Below are positions 18,387 to 26,305 of a stretch of DNA of 64,000 nucleotides, piece by piece (within the stretch, counting starts at the first letter, position 1; each line of letters begins with the position of its first letter). The position numbers were made by a program, and so were the translations under genes. The notes beneath the pieces are model-generated. The model saw nothing but the letters and a program-made list of their open reading frames with translations. It had not been told where the DNA came from and ran no database searches. Origin of the DNA: Pseudomonas paeninsulae (GTDB lineage: Bacteria > Pseudomonadota > Gammaproteobacteria > Pseudomonadales > Pseudomonadaceae); NCBI RefSeq assembly GCF_035621475.1, contig NZ_CP141799.1, forward strand, positions 186,001 through 250,000. The letters are read 5' to 3'.

Positions 18387-19271
18387 TCAGCGGAACACCA
18401 CGGTGGTATTGCCGTTGGTGAAGACCCGGTGTTCCAGGTGGAAGCGCACTGCGCGGGACAACGCCATGTTTTCCGCATCGCGCCCGACGGCGGCGAGCTG
18501 CTCGGCGTTGTAGGTGTGATCCACGCGCTCGACGATCTGCTCGATGATCGGGCCCTCGTCGAGGTCGGAGGTCACGTAGTGGGCGGTCGCCCCGATCAGC
18601 TTGACCCCGCGGGCATAGGCCTGGTGATAAGGCTTGGCGCCCTTGAAGCCGGGCAGGAAGGAGTGATGGATATTGATCGCTCGACCGGCAAGCTTGTCGC
18701 ACAGATCCTCGGAAAGGATCTGCATGTAGCGCGCCAGCACCACCAACTCGGCGCCGGTCTCGTCGACGATCTCCAGCAACCGTGCTTCTTGCTCGGCCTT
18801 GTTGTCCGGGGTCACCGGCAGGTGGTAGAAGGGAATGCCGTGCCAGTCGGCCAGGGGCTTGAGATCCAGATGGTTGGAGACGATGGCCGCAACCGTCATC
18901 TTGATCTCGCCGGTGCGCTGGCGATACAACAGATCGTCCAGGCAGTGATCGAACTTGGAGACCGCGATCAGCACCTTGGGTGGGGTCAGGGTGTCATGCA
19001 TCTGCCACTCCAAGCCATCGACCTCGGCCACCGCGGCAAAGGTCTCCTGCATAACCTGGAAGGGCGGGGTTTCACCGGGGGTCGTAGAGAACACCGCGCG
19101 GACATAGAAGTTGCCGCTGGAGATCTGGTCGAACTGGGCCATCTCCATGATGTAACAGCGGTTTTGCGCGAGAAAGGTGGAGATTCTGGAGATTGTCCCG
19201 ATGGCGCCAGGACAGCTGGCCTTCAGTACATAGATGTTCTTTCCTTCGGTCGTTGCAGACATTGTGGGCAT
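18387..19271 (-). CDS. purU: Formyltetrahydrofolate deformylase PurU
   Basis: Hydrolyses 10-formyl-THF to formate and THF. 294 residues: an N-terminal ACT domain ([20 protein letters not shown]) and a C-terminal formyltransferase-like domain with the catalytic [22 protein letters not shown] at 19271 with GGAGG 6 bases upstream. First gene of the minus-strand purU-folD-mttB unit, 67 bases before folD. In this setting it would close the folate cycle by releasing the former methyl group as formate and regenerating free THF. The start at 19262 (MSATTEG) is a second possibility. Confidence 0.93.
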   Translation of the reverse strand: MPTMSATTEGKNIYVLKASCPGAIGTISRISTFLAQNRCYIMEMAQFDQISSGNFYVRAVFSTTPGETPPFQVMQETFAAVAEVDGLEWQMHDTLTPPKVLIAVSKFDHCLDDLLYRQRTGEIKMTVAAIVSNHLDLKPLADWHGIPFYHLPVTPDNKAEQEARLLEIVDETGAELVVLARYMQILSEDLCDKLAGRAINIHHSFLPGFKGAKPYHQAYARGVKLIGATAHYVTSDLDEGPIIEQIVERVDHTYNAEQLAAVGRDAENMALSRAVRFHLEHRVFTNGNTTVVFR

Positions 19272-19456
19272 TTCGATCCTCCGGGCAGCTAGACGTTCTT
19301 GTTAGGAGTTCGGACGTGGCGACGCGCTGGATGATCGGAGCGGCGCAAGATTCGGACTGCTCGAAATGTACTCGCGTAACCCGCAGTCACTTATCTTTGG
19401 ACGACATCCGGCATCGTTCGGACGACACCGCTGAAATTCCCTTGATTTCGAAAAAA

Positions 19457-19470
19457 TTGATCTAGATCAA
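19457..19470. promoter_or_regulatory. Perfect FNR/Anr/Dnr box
   Basis: TTGATCTAGATCAA matches the consensus TTGAT-N4-ATCAA at every specified base and is a complete palindrome, so it can serve either direction. In Pseudomonas this box is bound by Anr (oxygen-sensing) or Dnr (nitric-oxide-sensing). It lies within the divergent promoter of the mttB and corrinoid-protein units. Confidence 0.85.
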
Positions 19471-19491
19471 GGTTTTACCAAACAATAAAAA

Positions 19492-19515
19492 AAACTTTGA
19501 GCGCGCTTAAAGTTT
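19492..19515. promoter_or_regulatory. 24-bp near-perfect palindrome next to the Anr box
   Basis: Arms AAACTTT and AAAGTTT enclose GAGCGCGCTT; only one of the 12 symmetric base pairs fails. If the Anr box acts at -41.5 toward the plus strand, this palindrome would overlap the -10/start region, the usual place for a repressor. The cognate protein is not identifiable. Confidence 0.5.
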
Positions 19516-19640
19516 GGTCGTGCATCGATATGTCCGCGTCGCCTGTGTGGTTACTGGCGGGCCGGCCTGTCCCTAATCTGCGAACTCAACAGCGCCGTCA
19601 GGCGTCACTCAGATGTCGTTTTTTCGGGGAGTCAACCGCC

Positions 19641-20339
<699 letters not shown>

Positions 20340-20349
20340 GGCGGCAGCC

Positions 20350-20958
20350 ATGCAGCCCATGCTGATCATCGCCTGCGGCGCGCTGGCCCGGGAGATCACG
20401 GCCCTGGCCAGGGCCAATGCCTGGGCGCAGGTGCGGGTGGAGTGTCTGCCCGCGGAGCTGCACAACCATCCCGAGCGCATCCCCGAGGCCGTGCGACGCA
20501 AGCTGGAGCAAGTCGACCGGACGCGCGAGCGGGTGTTCGTCGCCTATGCCGACTGCGGCACTGGCGGCCGGCTCGACCAGGTGCTCGAGGCCCATGGCGT
20601 GCAGCGATTGGCCGGCGCGCATTGCTACGAGTTCTATGCCGGATCGCAGGTTTTCGCCGAACTGGCCGAGGCCGAACCCGGGACGTTTTACCTGACCGAT
20701 TTTTTGGCGCGGCATTTCGAGCGACTGGTCGTGGCCGAACTGGGCCTCGACCGGCACCCGCAACTGGAGGCGCTGTACTTCGGCAATTACCGGCGCCTGG
20801 TTTACCTGGCGCAGCACGAAGATCCGCAGCTGGTGGAGCGTGCCAGGCACGCCGCGGCGCGGCTCGGCCTGGCCTTCGAACAACGTTTTTGCGGCTATGG
20901 CGGCCTGAAAACCGCACTGGTGCGCTTTATTGACGGGGAACGGGCATGGCCAAACTGA
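20350..20958 (+). CDS. DUF1638 protein, 202 aa
   Basis: The start MLIIACGALAREITALA and the pattern VFVAYADCGTGGRLDQVLEA with GAHCYEFYAG are those of DUF1638 proteins, which recur in mttB operons of proteobacteria and archaea. Conserved Cys/His residues (IIACGA, YADCGTGG, GAHCYEF) could bind a metal or a corrinoid. The biochemical role is unknown; a maturation, chaperone or corrinoid-loading function is inference from context only. It begins 10 bases after the corrinoid-protein stop with GAGGCGG over that stop and overlaps the next gene by 13 bases. Confidence 0.85.
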   Translation: MQPMLIIACGALAREITALARANAWAQVRVECLPAELHNHPERIPEAVRRKLEQVDRTRERVFVAYADCGTGGRLDQVLEAHGVQRLAGAHCYEFYAGSQVFAELAEAEPGTFYLTDFLARHFERLVVAELGLDRHPQLEALYFGNYRRLVYLAQHEDPQLVERARHAAARLGLAFEQRFCGYGGLKTALVRFIDGERAWPN

Positions 20959-21257
20959 TCATCGTCTCCTGGCGCGATATTCCGGCGCAGGTCATCGTCA
21001 AACGGGGCCGCGACAGTGCCCGGTTACAGCTGTCCCAGCGTTTTCAGGAGGCCGTCGACCGCGCGGCCATGCGCGCCGGCAAGGGCCATTCGGATGCCTA
21101 TCTGGCCGACTGGAAGCGCTCCGAACCGATCGCCTGCGGCGACGATCTGCAGGCCGAAGCCGAGGCCGAGGTGACCCGGATGGAGCAACGCTTCAGCGAT
21201 GAGAAGCTGGATCAGCTGATCAGGAACAAGGGCCTGAGTGCCCATGCGGATGACTAA
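20946..21257 (+). CDS. 'Virulence factor'-family small protein, 103 aa
   Basis: MAKLIIVSWRDIPAQVIVKR and the following KRGRDSARLQLSQRFQEAVDRAAMR match the small 'virulence factor' (PF13769-type) family as I know it, again a regular companion of mttB clusters. It is soluble and charged, with a probable N-terminal beta strand and long helices, and no signal peptide. Function unknown; the family name is historical and gives no guide. It overlaps the DUF1638 gene by 13 bases, so expression is coupled. Confidence 0.8.
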   Translation: MAKLIIVSWRDIPAQVIVKRGRDSARLQLSQRFQEAVDRAAMRAGKGHSDAYLADWKRSEPIACGDDLQAEAEAEVTRMEQRFSDEKLDQLIRNKGLSAHADD

Positions 21258-21334
21258 AGGGCGTCGTTTGCCAGCCCCCGTCATCTCAACACCACGCAAA
21301 CCACATTGCCCAGCCACGGGCCAGGATAGATCCC

Positions 21335-21802
21335 ATGTACAAGGTTCGTCGTTGGGTGGTTCGCCACTCAAGAGTGTTTGAAACCCTCTACCGCAACTTC
21401 GAGCCGATCCTGGTGAAGCTGCACCCCCTATGGCAGCGGCTGGGTTATGCCCGGGTCGAGGCGCCCATGCGGGCCGTGGAGAAGCGGGTCAAGGGCTTGC
21501 TGTTCGACTGCCAGATGTGTGGCCAGTGCGTATTGAGCTCGACCGGTATGGCGTGCCCGATGAACTGCCCGAAGAATCTGCGCAACGGTCCCTGCGGCGG
21601 GGTGCGCAGCAACGGCCACTGTGAAGTGAAGCCAGAGATGAAGTGCGTCTGGGTCGAGGCCTGGGCCGGCAGCCGCAACATGCAGGCGGGTGAGCGCATC
21701 CAGGTGCTGCAGAAGCCCATCGACTTCCGCCTCAAGGGGACGTCTTCCTGGCTGAGCGTGGTGCGTCAACAGGCACAACGAAATGAGGAGCGAGCGCAAT
21801 GA
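21335..21802 (+). CDS. metV: MetV-like methylene-THF reductase partner (Cys-rich), 155 aa
   Basis: Partner of the MetF-like protein encoded next. The Cys-rich core reads LLFDCQMCGQCVLSSTGMAC, then CPMNCPKNLRNGPCGG: eight cysteines in the MetV (MTHFR C-terminal) zinc or iron-sulfur pattern. The N-terminus is basic and amphipathic. In acetogens MetV binds MetF and passes electrons. Here the pair would run in the oxidative direction (methyl-THF to methylene-THF). The stop overlaps the metF ATG (ATGA). The weak ribosome site is CAGGATAGA. Confidence 0.88.
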   Translation: MYKVRRWVVRHSRVFETLYRNFEPILVKLHPLWQRLGYARVEAPMRAVEKRVKGLLFDCQMCGQCVLSSTGMACPMNCPKNLRNGPCGGVRSNGHCEVKPEMKCVWVEAWAGSRNMQAGERIQVLQKPIDFRLKGTSSWLSVVRQQAQRNEERAQ

Positions 21803-22860
21803 AATTCGACGACGAACCGGTTCCCGGCTATTCCCTGCCGATCCTGCCCGGCCACGTGTCGCCCGGGCGGTTGGAACGGGTACTGCGCGCCGGCAAATTC
21901 GCCATCACCTCGGAAATCGATCCGCCGGACTCCGCCGATCCGGGCGAGGTACTCAAGCGCGCGGCGATCTACGATGGCTACGTCGACGCCATCAATGCCA
22001 CCGACGGTTCCGGCGCCAACTGCCATATGTCCAGCGTCGGGGTTTGCTCGCTGCTGACCCGCGTCGGCTACGCCACCATCATGCAGATCTCCTGCCGCGA
22101 CCGTAACCGTATCGCCATCCAGGGCGAGATCCTCGGTGCGGCGGCGATGGGCGCCAGCAACATCCTCTGCCTGACCGGCGATGGCGTTCAGGCCGGCGAT
22201 CACCCGCAGGCCAAACCAGTATTCGATCTGGACTCGATGTCGCTGCTGGAAATCGCCCGCGGCATGCGTGACGACTGCCGCTTCCAGAGCGGGCGCAAGA
22301 TCGTCACGCCGCCGCGGGTGTTCCTCGGCGCCGCCGAGAATCCGTTTGTACCGCCCTATGATTGGCGCCCGCATCGCCTGGCGAAGAAGGTCGCGGCTGG
22401 TGCGCAGTTTATCCAGACCCAGTACTGCTTCGATATCGACATGCTCAAGCAGTTCATGGCCAAGGTGGGCGATCTGGGCCTGCTGGAAGGGCCCAACCGG
22501 GTGTATATCCTGGTCGGCGTCGGCCCGCTGGCCTCGGCCAAGAGCGCCCTGTGGATCCGCGAGAACGTGCCGGGCGTGCACATTCCGGATGCGGTGATCA
22601 AGCGCCTGCAGGGCGCCACCAAACAGAAGGAGGAGGGCAAGCGCCTGTGCATGGATCTGCTGCAGCAGATTCGCGAGGTTCAGGGCGTCAGCGGCGCGCA
22701 CATCATGGCCTACCGGCAGGAGGAATCCGTCGCGGAAATCATCCAGACCACCGGTGTGCTCGAGGGCCGTGTGCCCTGGTACCCGGGGCGCGACGACCCC
22801 ACACAACTCAATCCGCAATCGCCACGGGCGATCCCGCAGGCGGAAGCCGTATACCCGTAG
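21799..22860 (+). CDS. metF: Methylenetetrahydrofolate reductase, MetF-like, 353 aa
   Basis: FAD-dependent TIM-barrel enzyme interconverting methyl-THF and methylene-THF. Recognised by AITSEIDPPDSADPGEV near residue 37 (with the catalytic Glu of the FAITSE motif), AINATDGSGANCHMSS, ASNILCLTGDGVQAGDHP and the barrel strands AQFIQTQYCFDID and RVYILVGVGPLASAKSA. Longer than E. coli MetF (about 296) and of the type found with MetV. GAGGAG precedes the ATG at 21799. Between metV and the methyl-THF methyltransferase gene, so it should oxidise the methyl-THF made there. Confidence 0.9.
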   Translation: MKFDDEPVPGYSLPILPGHVSPGRLERVLRAGKFAITSEIDPPDSADPGEVLKRAAIYDGYVDAINATDGSGANCHMSSVGVCSLLTRVGYATIMQISCRDRNRIAIQGEILGAAAMGASNILCLTGDGVQAGDHPQAKPVFDLDSMSLLEIARGMRDDCRFQSGRKIVTPPRVFLGAAENPFVPPYDWRPHRLAKKVAAGAQFIQTQYCFDIDMLKQFMAKVGDLGLLEGPNRVYILVGVGPLASAKSALWIRENVPGVHIPDAVIKRLQGATKQKEEGKRLCMDLLQQIREVQGVSGAHIMAYRQEESVAEIIQTTGVLEGRVPWYPGRDDPTQLNPQSPRAIPQAEAVYP

Positions 22861-22916
22861 TTCGTTGCACATAATTCCGGGTCACCGACCCCCAATCCAT
22901 AATTCGAGGAAGTGTC

Positions 22917-23828
22917 ATGACAGATACCATCATCAGCTCACACCGGCGGGAAGTGGTGATCGGCTTCGAGCGACCCTTTGTGGTCATCGGCGAGCGCATC
23001 AACCCCACCGGGCGCAAACTGCTCGCCGCCGAAATGGCTGCTGGCGACTTTTCCCGGGTGATCCTCGACGTCGAAGCGCAACTGGCGGCGGGCGCGCACA
23101 TGCTCGACATCAACGCCGGCATTCCGCTGGCGGACGAACCGGCGATCCTGGCCAAGACCATTCTGTTGGTGCAGTCGCTGACCGACGTGCCGCTGTGCAT
23201 TGACTCCTCGATCATCGCCGCCCTGGAAGCAGGCCTGGCGGTGTACCAGGGCAAGGCATTGGTCAACTCGGTGACCGGCGAGGATGAGAGCCTGGAACGG
23301 GTACTGCCGCTGGTGAAGAAGTACGGCGCCGCCGTGGTCGCCATCAGCAACGACGAAACCGGCATCTCCCACGACCCCAACGTGCGTTTCGCCATCGCCA
23401 AGAAGATCGTCGAGCGCGCCGCGGATCATGGCATTCCGGCCTGCGACGTGGTGGTCGATCCGCTGGTCATGCCAATCGGCGCGGTGGGCAGCGCCGGCCG
23501 TCAGGTGTTCGAGCTGTGCCATCGGCTGCAGCGCGAACTGAAGGTCAACACCACCTGCGGTGCGTCCAACGTCAGCTTCGGCCTGCCCAACCGCAACGGC
23601 GTCAATGCGGCCTTCATGAGCATGGCGATCGCCTCCGGCATGACCTCCTCCATCACCAACCCGCTGCACAGCGAGATCATGGCGGCGATCATGGGCGCCG
23701 ACGTGATGATGGGGCATGACCCGGACTGCCTGCGCTGGATCAAGAAGTTCCGCGAGGCGCCGGCGACGTCCGCCGATGGCACTGAAGCCCGCGGCCGGCG
23801 CGAGACCCGCCGGCGCAGCGCCTCCTGA
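22917..23828 (+). CDS. mtgA: Methyl-THF:corrinoid methyltransferase (MtgA type), 303 aa
   Basis: Pterin-binding TIM-barrel enzyme that moves the methyl from the corrinoid protein to THF. Motifs: FVVIGERINPTGRKLLA at the start, AGAHMLDINAGIPLADEP, LCIDSSIIAALEAGL, ALVNSVTGEDESLE, VVDPLVMPIGAVG and NTTCGASNVSFGLPNR. This is the AcsE/MtgA/MtvA class. The last 30 residues are Arg/Ala-rich and probably disordered. GAGGAAG precedes the ATG at 22917. The gene is followed within 30 bases by an intrinsic terminator, so it normally ends the plus-strand transcript. Confidence 0.9.
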   Translation: MTDTIISSHRREVVIGFERPFVVIGERINPTGRKLLAAEMAAGDFSRVILDVEAQLAAGAHMLDINAGIPLADEPAILAKTILLVQSLTDVPLCIDSSIIAALEAGLAVYQGKALVNSVTGEDESLERVLPLVKKYGAAVVAISNDETGISHDPNVRFAIAKKIVERAADHGIPACDVVVDPLVMPIGAVGSAGRQVFELCHRLQRELKVNTTCGASNVSFGLPNRNGVNAAFMSMAIASGMTSSITNPLHSEIMAAIMGADVMMGHDPDCLRWIKKFREAPATSADGTEARGRRETRRRSAS

Positions 23829-23858
23829 GGAGCGCCAGCGCCACTACGTCGAATCAGC

Positions 23859-23885
23859 AAAGAGCCTCGATCAGGGGCTCTTTTT
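23859..23885 (+). terminator. Intrinsic terminator between mtgA and the ramA-like gene
   Basis: The stem AAAGAGCC / GGCTCTTT closes a 9-base loop and runs into TTTTT (23881-23885). It lies 30 bases after the mtgA stop and 30 bases before the GTG start of the reactivase gene, so it should reduce expression of the downstream genes relative to the upstream unit. Confidence 0.88.
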
Positions 23886-23915
23886 CGTTTGCGCCAGAAT
23901 AATCGAGGAACCGCC

Positions 23916-25937
23916 GTGTCCGTACCCGAAGATGCACTCGTCGTATTCACCCCGTCCGGTCGCCGCGGCCGCTTTCCCCTGGGCACCCCGGTGCTGGAAG
24001 CCGCCAGGGCGCTGGGGGTCGATATCGACTCGGTGTGCGGCGGCCGCGGCCTCTGCGGGCGCTGCCAGGTCGACCTGTGCGAGGGCAGCTTCGCCAAACA
24101 CGGGGTGGAGTCCGCCGCCAATCATCTGAGCGGCAAAAACGCCACCGAGCTGGCCTGGGAACAGCGCCGCGGCGTGCTCAACCCGGGTCGCCGGCTGAGC
24201 TGCGCGACCCAGCTGCTGGGCGATGCGGTGATCGATGTGCCGCCCTCCAGCCAGGTGCACCGCCAGGTCGTGCGCAAGCGCGCGGAAGTGCTGAATATCG
24301 AGCTGGATCCGATCATCCGCCTGTACTTCGTCGAGGTGCAGCAGCCGGACATGCACGTGCCGGCCTCCGATCTGCGGCGTCTCAAGGATGCCCTGAGCTG
24401 GCAATGGCATCTGCCCCACCTGGAAAGCGACATCCGCGTGGTGCAACACCTGCAACAGGCCCTGCGCCAGGGCCAGTGGCAGGTCACGGTGGCGGTGTAC
24501 AACGACGAGCGGATCATCGCCGTCTGGCCCGGCCTGCAGGAGAAGGCCTACGGCATGGCGGTGGACGTCGGCTCGACCACCATCGCCGCCCATCTGTGCG
24601 ACCTGCAGAGCGGCGAGGTGGTGGCCTCCGCCGGGCGGATGAACCCGCAGATTCGCTTCGGCGAGGATCTGATGAGCCGGGTCTCCTACATCATGATGAA
24701 CCCGGGCGGCGAGGCGGACATGACCCGCGCGGTGCGCGAGGCACTCAATCAGCTGGCCGAGGAGCTGGCTGAGCAGGCGGGGATTGGTGTGGAAGCCATC
24801 CTCGAGGCGACCCTGGTCGGCAATCCGGTCATGCACAACCTGGTGTTCGGCATCAACCCGATCGAGCTGGGCGGCGCGCCCTTCGCCCTGGCCACCGACG
24901 AAGCCGTCGATGGCCTCTGGGCGACCGAAATTGACCTGCGCATCCACCCCAACGCCCGCGTCTATGGGTTGCCGTGCATCGCCGGATTTGTCGGCGCCGA
25001 TACCGCAGCGATGATCCTCTCCGAGGCGCCGCAGCTGAGCGAAGAGCTGATGCTGCTGGTCGACGTCGGCACCAACGCCGAGATCGTGCTCGGCAACCGT
25101 GAGCGCCTGCTGGCCGCTTCCAGCCCGACCGGCCCGGCCTTCGAGGGCGCGCAGATCAGCTGCGGTCAACGCGCCGCGCCGGGCGCCATCGAGCGCGTGC
25201 GCATCGACCCCGAGACCCTGGAGCCGCGCTTCAAGGTGATCGGCTGCGACCTCTGGTCGAACGAGCCCGGTTTCGTCGCGGCGACCGCCGCGCATGGCGT
25301 CACCGGCGTCTGTGGCTCGGGCATCATCGAGGTGATCGCCGAGTTGTTCCTGGTCGGCGTCATCAACCACGAGGGCGTGGTCAACGGCGCTTTGGCCGAG
25401 CGCTGCCCATGGGTACTGGCCGAAGGCCGAACCTTCGCCTACCTGCTGTACCAGGACGCCAGCCGCACCCTGTGCATCACCCAGAACGACATTCGCGCCA
25501 TCCAGCTGGCCAAGGCCGCGCTCTATGCCGGGATCAAATTGTTGATGGAGCAATTCGGTAGCACACAGGTCGAGCGCATCCGCCTGGCCGGGGCGTTCGG
25601 CGCGCATATCGACGTCAAGTACGCGATGATTCTCGGCCTGATCCCGGACTGCGACCTCGCCCACGTCACTTTAGCCGGCAATGCCGCCGGCAGCGGTGCG
25701 CGCATCGCCTTGCTCAGTCGCAAATCGCGGCGGGAAATCGAGGAGTTGGTGCGGCGCGTCGAGAAGGTGGAAACCGCTGTCGAGCCGCGCTTTCAGGAGC
25801 ACTTCATCGAGGCCATGGCGATTCCGCACAAGAGTGATGACTTTCCCCTCTTGCAGCGCGAGGTGACGCTGCCGCCACCGATACCGAGCCAGAACAGCCT
25901 CAACCGCGGCACGGGACGGCGCCAGCGTTCGCGCTGA
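23916..25937 (+). CDS. Corrinoid-activating ferredoxin/ASKHA ATPase (RACo/RamA-like), 673 aa
   Basis: Reduces inactive Co(II) corrinoid back to Co(I) using ATP. Residues 1-100 form a plant-type [2Fe-2S] domain with C41-x5-C47-x2-C50 (CGGRGLCGRC) and C96. A linker follows, then an ASKHA (DUF4445) ATPase domain from about residue 215 (YGMAVDVGSTTIAAHL, LLVDVGTNAEIVLGNR, GVCGSGIIEVIAE, LAGAFGAH). This is the RACo type, not the archaeal RamA with two [4Fe-4S] clusters. The start is taken as GTG 23916, 6 bases after CGAGGAA, rather than an upstream codon at 23889. Reactivation is essential when oxygen is present. Confidence 0.9.
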   Translation: MSVPEDALVVFTPSGRRGRFPLGTPVLEAARALGVDIDSVCGGRGLCGRCQVDLCEGSFAKHGVESAANHLSGKNATELAWEQRRGVLNPGRRLSCATQLLGDAVIDVPPSSQVHRQVVRKRAEVLNIELDPIIRLYFVEVQQPDMHVPASDLRRLKDALSWQWHLPHLESDIRVVQHLQQALRQGQWQVTVAVYNDERIIAVWPGLQEKAYGMAVDVGSTTIAAHLCDLQSGEVVASAGRMNPQIRFGEDLMSRVSYIMMNPGGEADMTRAVREALNQLAEELAEQAGIGVEAILEATLVGNPVMHNLVFGINPIELGGAPFALATDEAVDGLWATEIDLRIHPNARVYGLPCIAGFVGADTAAMILSEAPQLSEELMLLVDVGTNAEIVLGNRERLLAASSPTGPAFEGAQISCGQRAAPGAIERVRIDPETLEPRFKVIGCDLWSNEPGFVAATAAHGVTGVCGSGIIEVIAELFLVGVINHEGVVNGALAERCPWVLAEGRTFAYLLYQDASRTLCITQNDIRAIQLAKAALYAGIKLLMEQFGSTQVERIRLAGAFGAHIDVKYAMILGLIPDCDLAHVTLAGNAAGSGARIALLSRKSRREIEELVRRVEKVETAVEPRFQEHFIEAMAIPHKSDDFPLLQREVTLPPPIPSQNSLNRGTGRRQRSR

Positions 25938-25938
25938 C

Positions 25939-26105
25939 TCAGCGCGCCGGAATGAACACCGGGCTGCCGTCGATCTCGCTGGTCAGCGGCGCCTTTCATC
26001 CGCCAGGCCGGCAGGAGCGGGTGGCGGCCGATCGGTGCGGTATCCAGCTCCGTGGCCGCAAAGCCGTCCTGGCGCTGGGCGATCTGCCACCGGCTGAGGC
26101 GCTCG
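25939..26105 (-). pseudogene. Decayed copy of btuD (3' part with internal deletions)
   Basis: Bases 25939-25986 match the 3' end of btuD (28386 onward) with about one difference in 48, including the stop codon context. The next block (about 25986-26075) matches btuD near 28811-28898, and a third (26075-26105) matches near 28922-28957. Roughly 380 and 20 bases are missing between blocks. It has no intact frame. It lies directly after the ramA-like stop, in the same orientation as the intact btuD 2.4 kb away. Confidence 0.85.
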
Positions 26106-26305
26106 AGCGTGCCCCGGCACCTGAAGACCTTCGCCCGCAAGAGCCCCGCCGGACTCGGCGATGGGCTGGAGTTCGATCTCCAGCACAACGCCCTGGCCGG
26201 GCCCTGAAAGCGCCCGTTTGCAACGATGCCGTTGGTGGAGCAGTGGCGAGCCTCGCCGGGTGCTGTTACTGCGGTCCATCTACACCCACAAGAATGAGAT
26301 CTAGC
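26106..26305. other. Unassigned stretch before the hyuA-like gene
   Basis: About 200 bases following the btuD relic. No ribosome-preceded gene and no further match to the btu genes was recognised. It must contain any promoter specific to the hyuA-like gene. Confidence 0.4.

Larger units (their letters stand above)
19272..19640. promoter_or_regulatory. Divergent promoter region purU / corrinoid-protein gene
   Basis: These 369 bases separate the two halves of the methyl-transfer cluster and must promote both. They contain a perfect FNR/Anr-type box (19457-19470) and, 21 bases further, a 24-bp near-perfect palindrome (19492-19515), in a notably AT-rich stretch. The box centre is 177 bases from the corrinoid-protein start and 192 from the purU start, leaving room for leaders of about 135-150 bases if activation occurs at -41.5. 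Confidence 0.7.
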
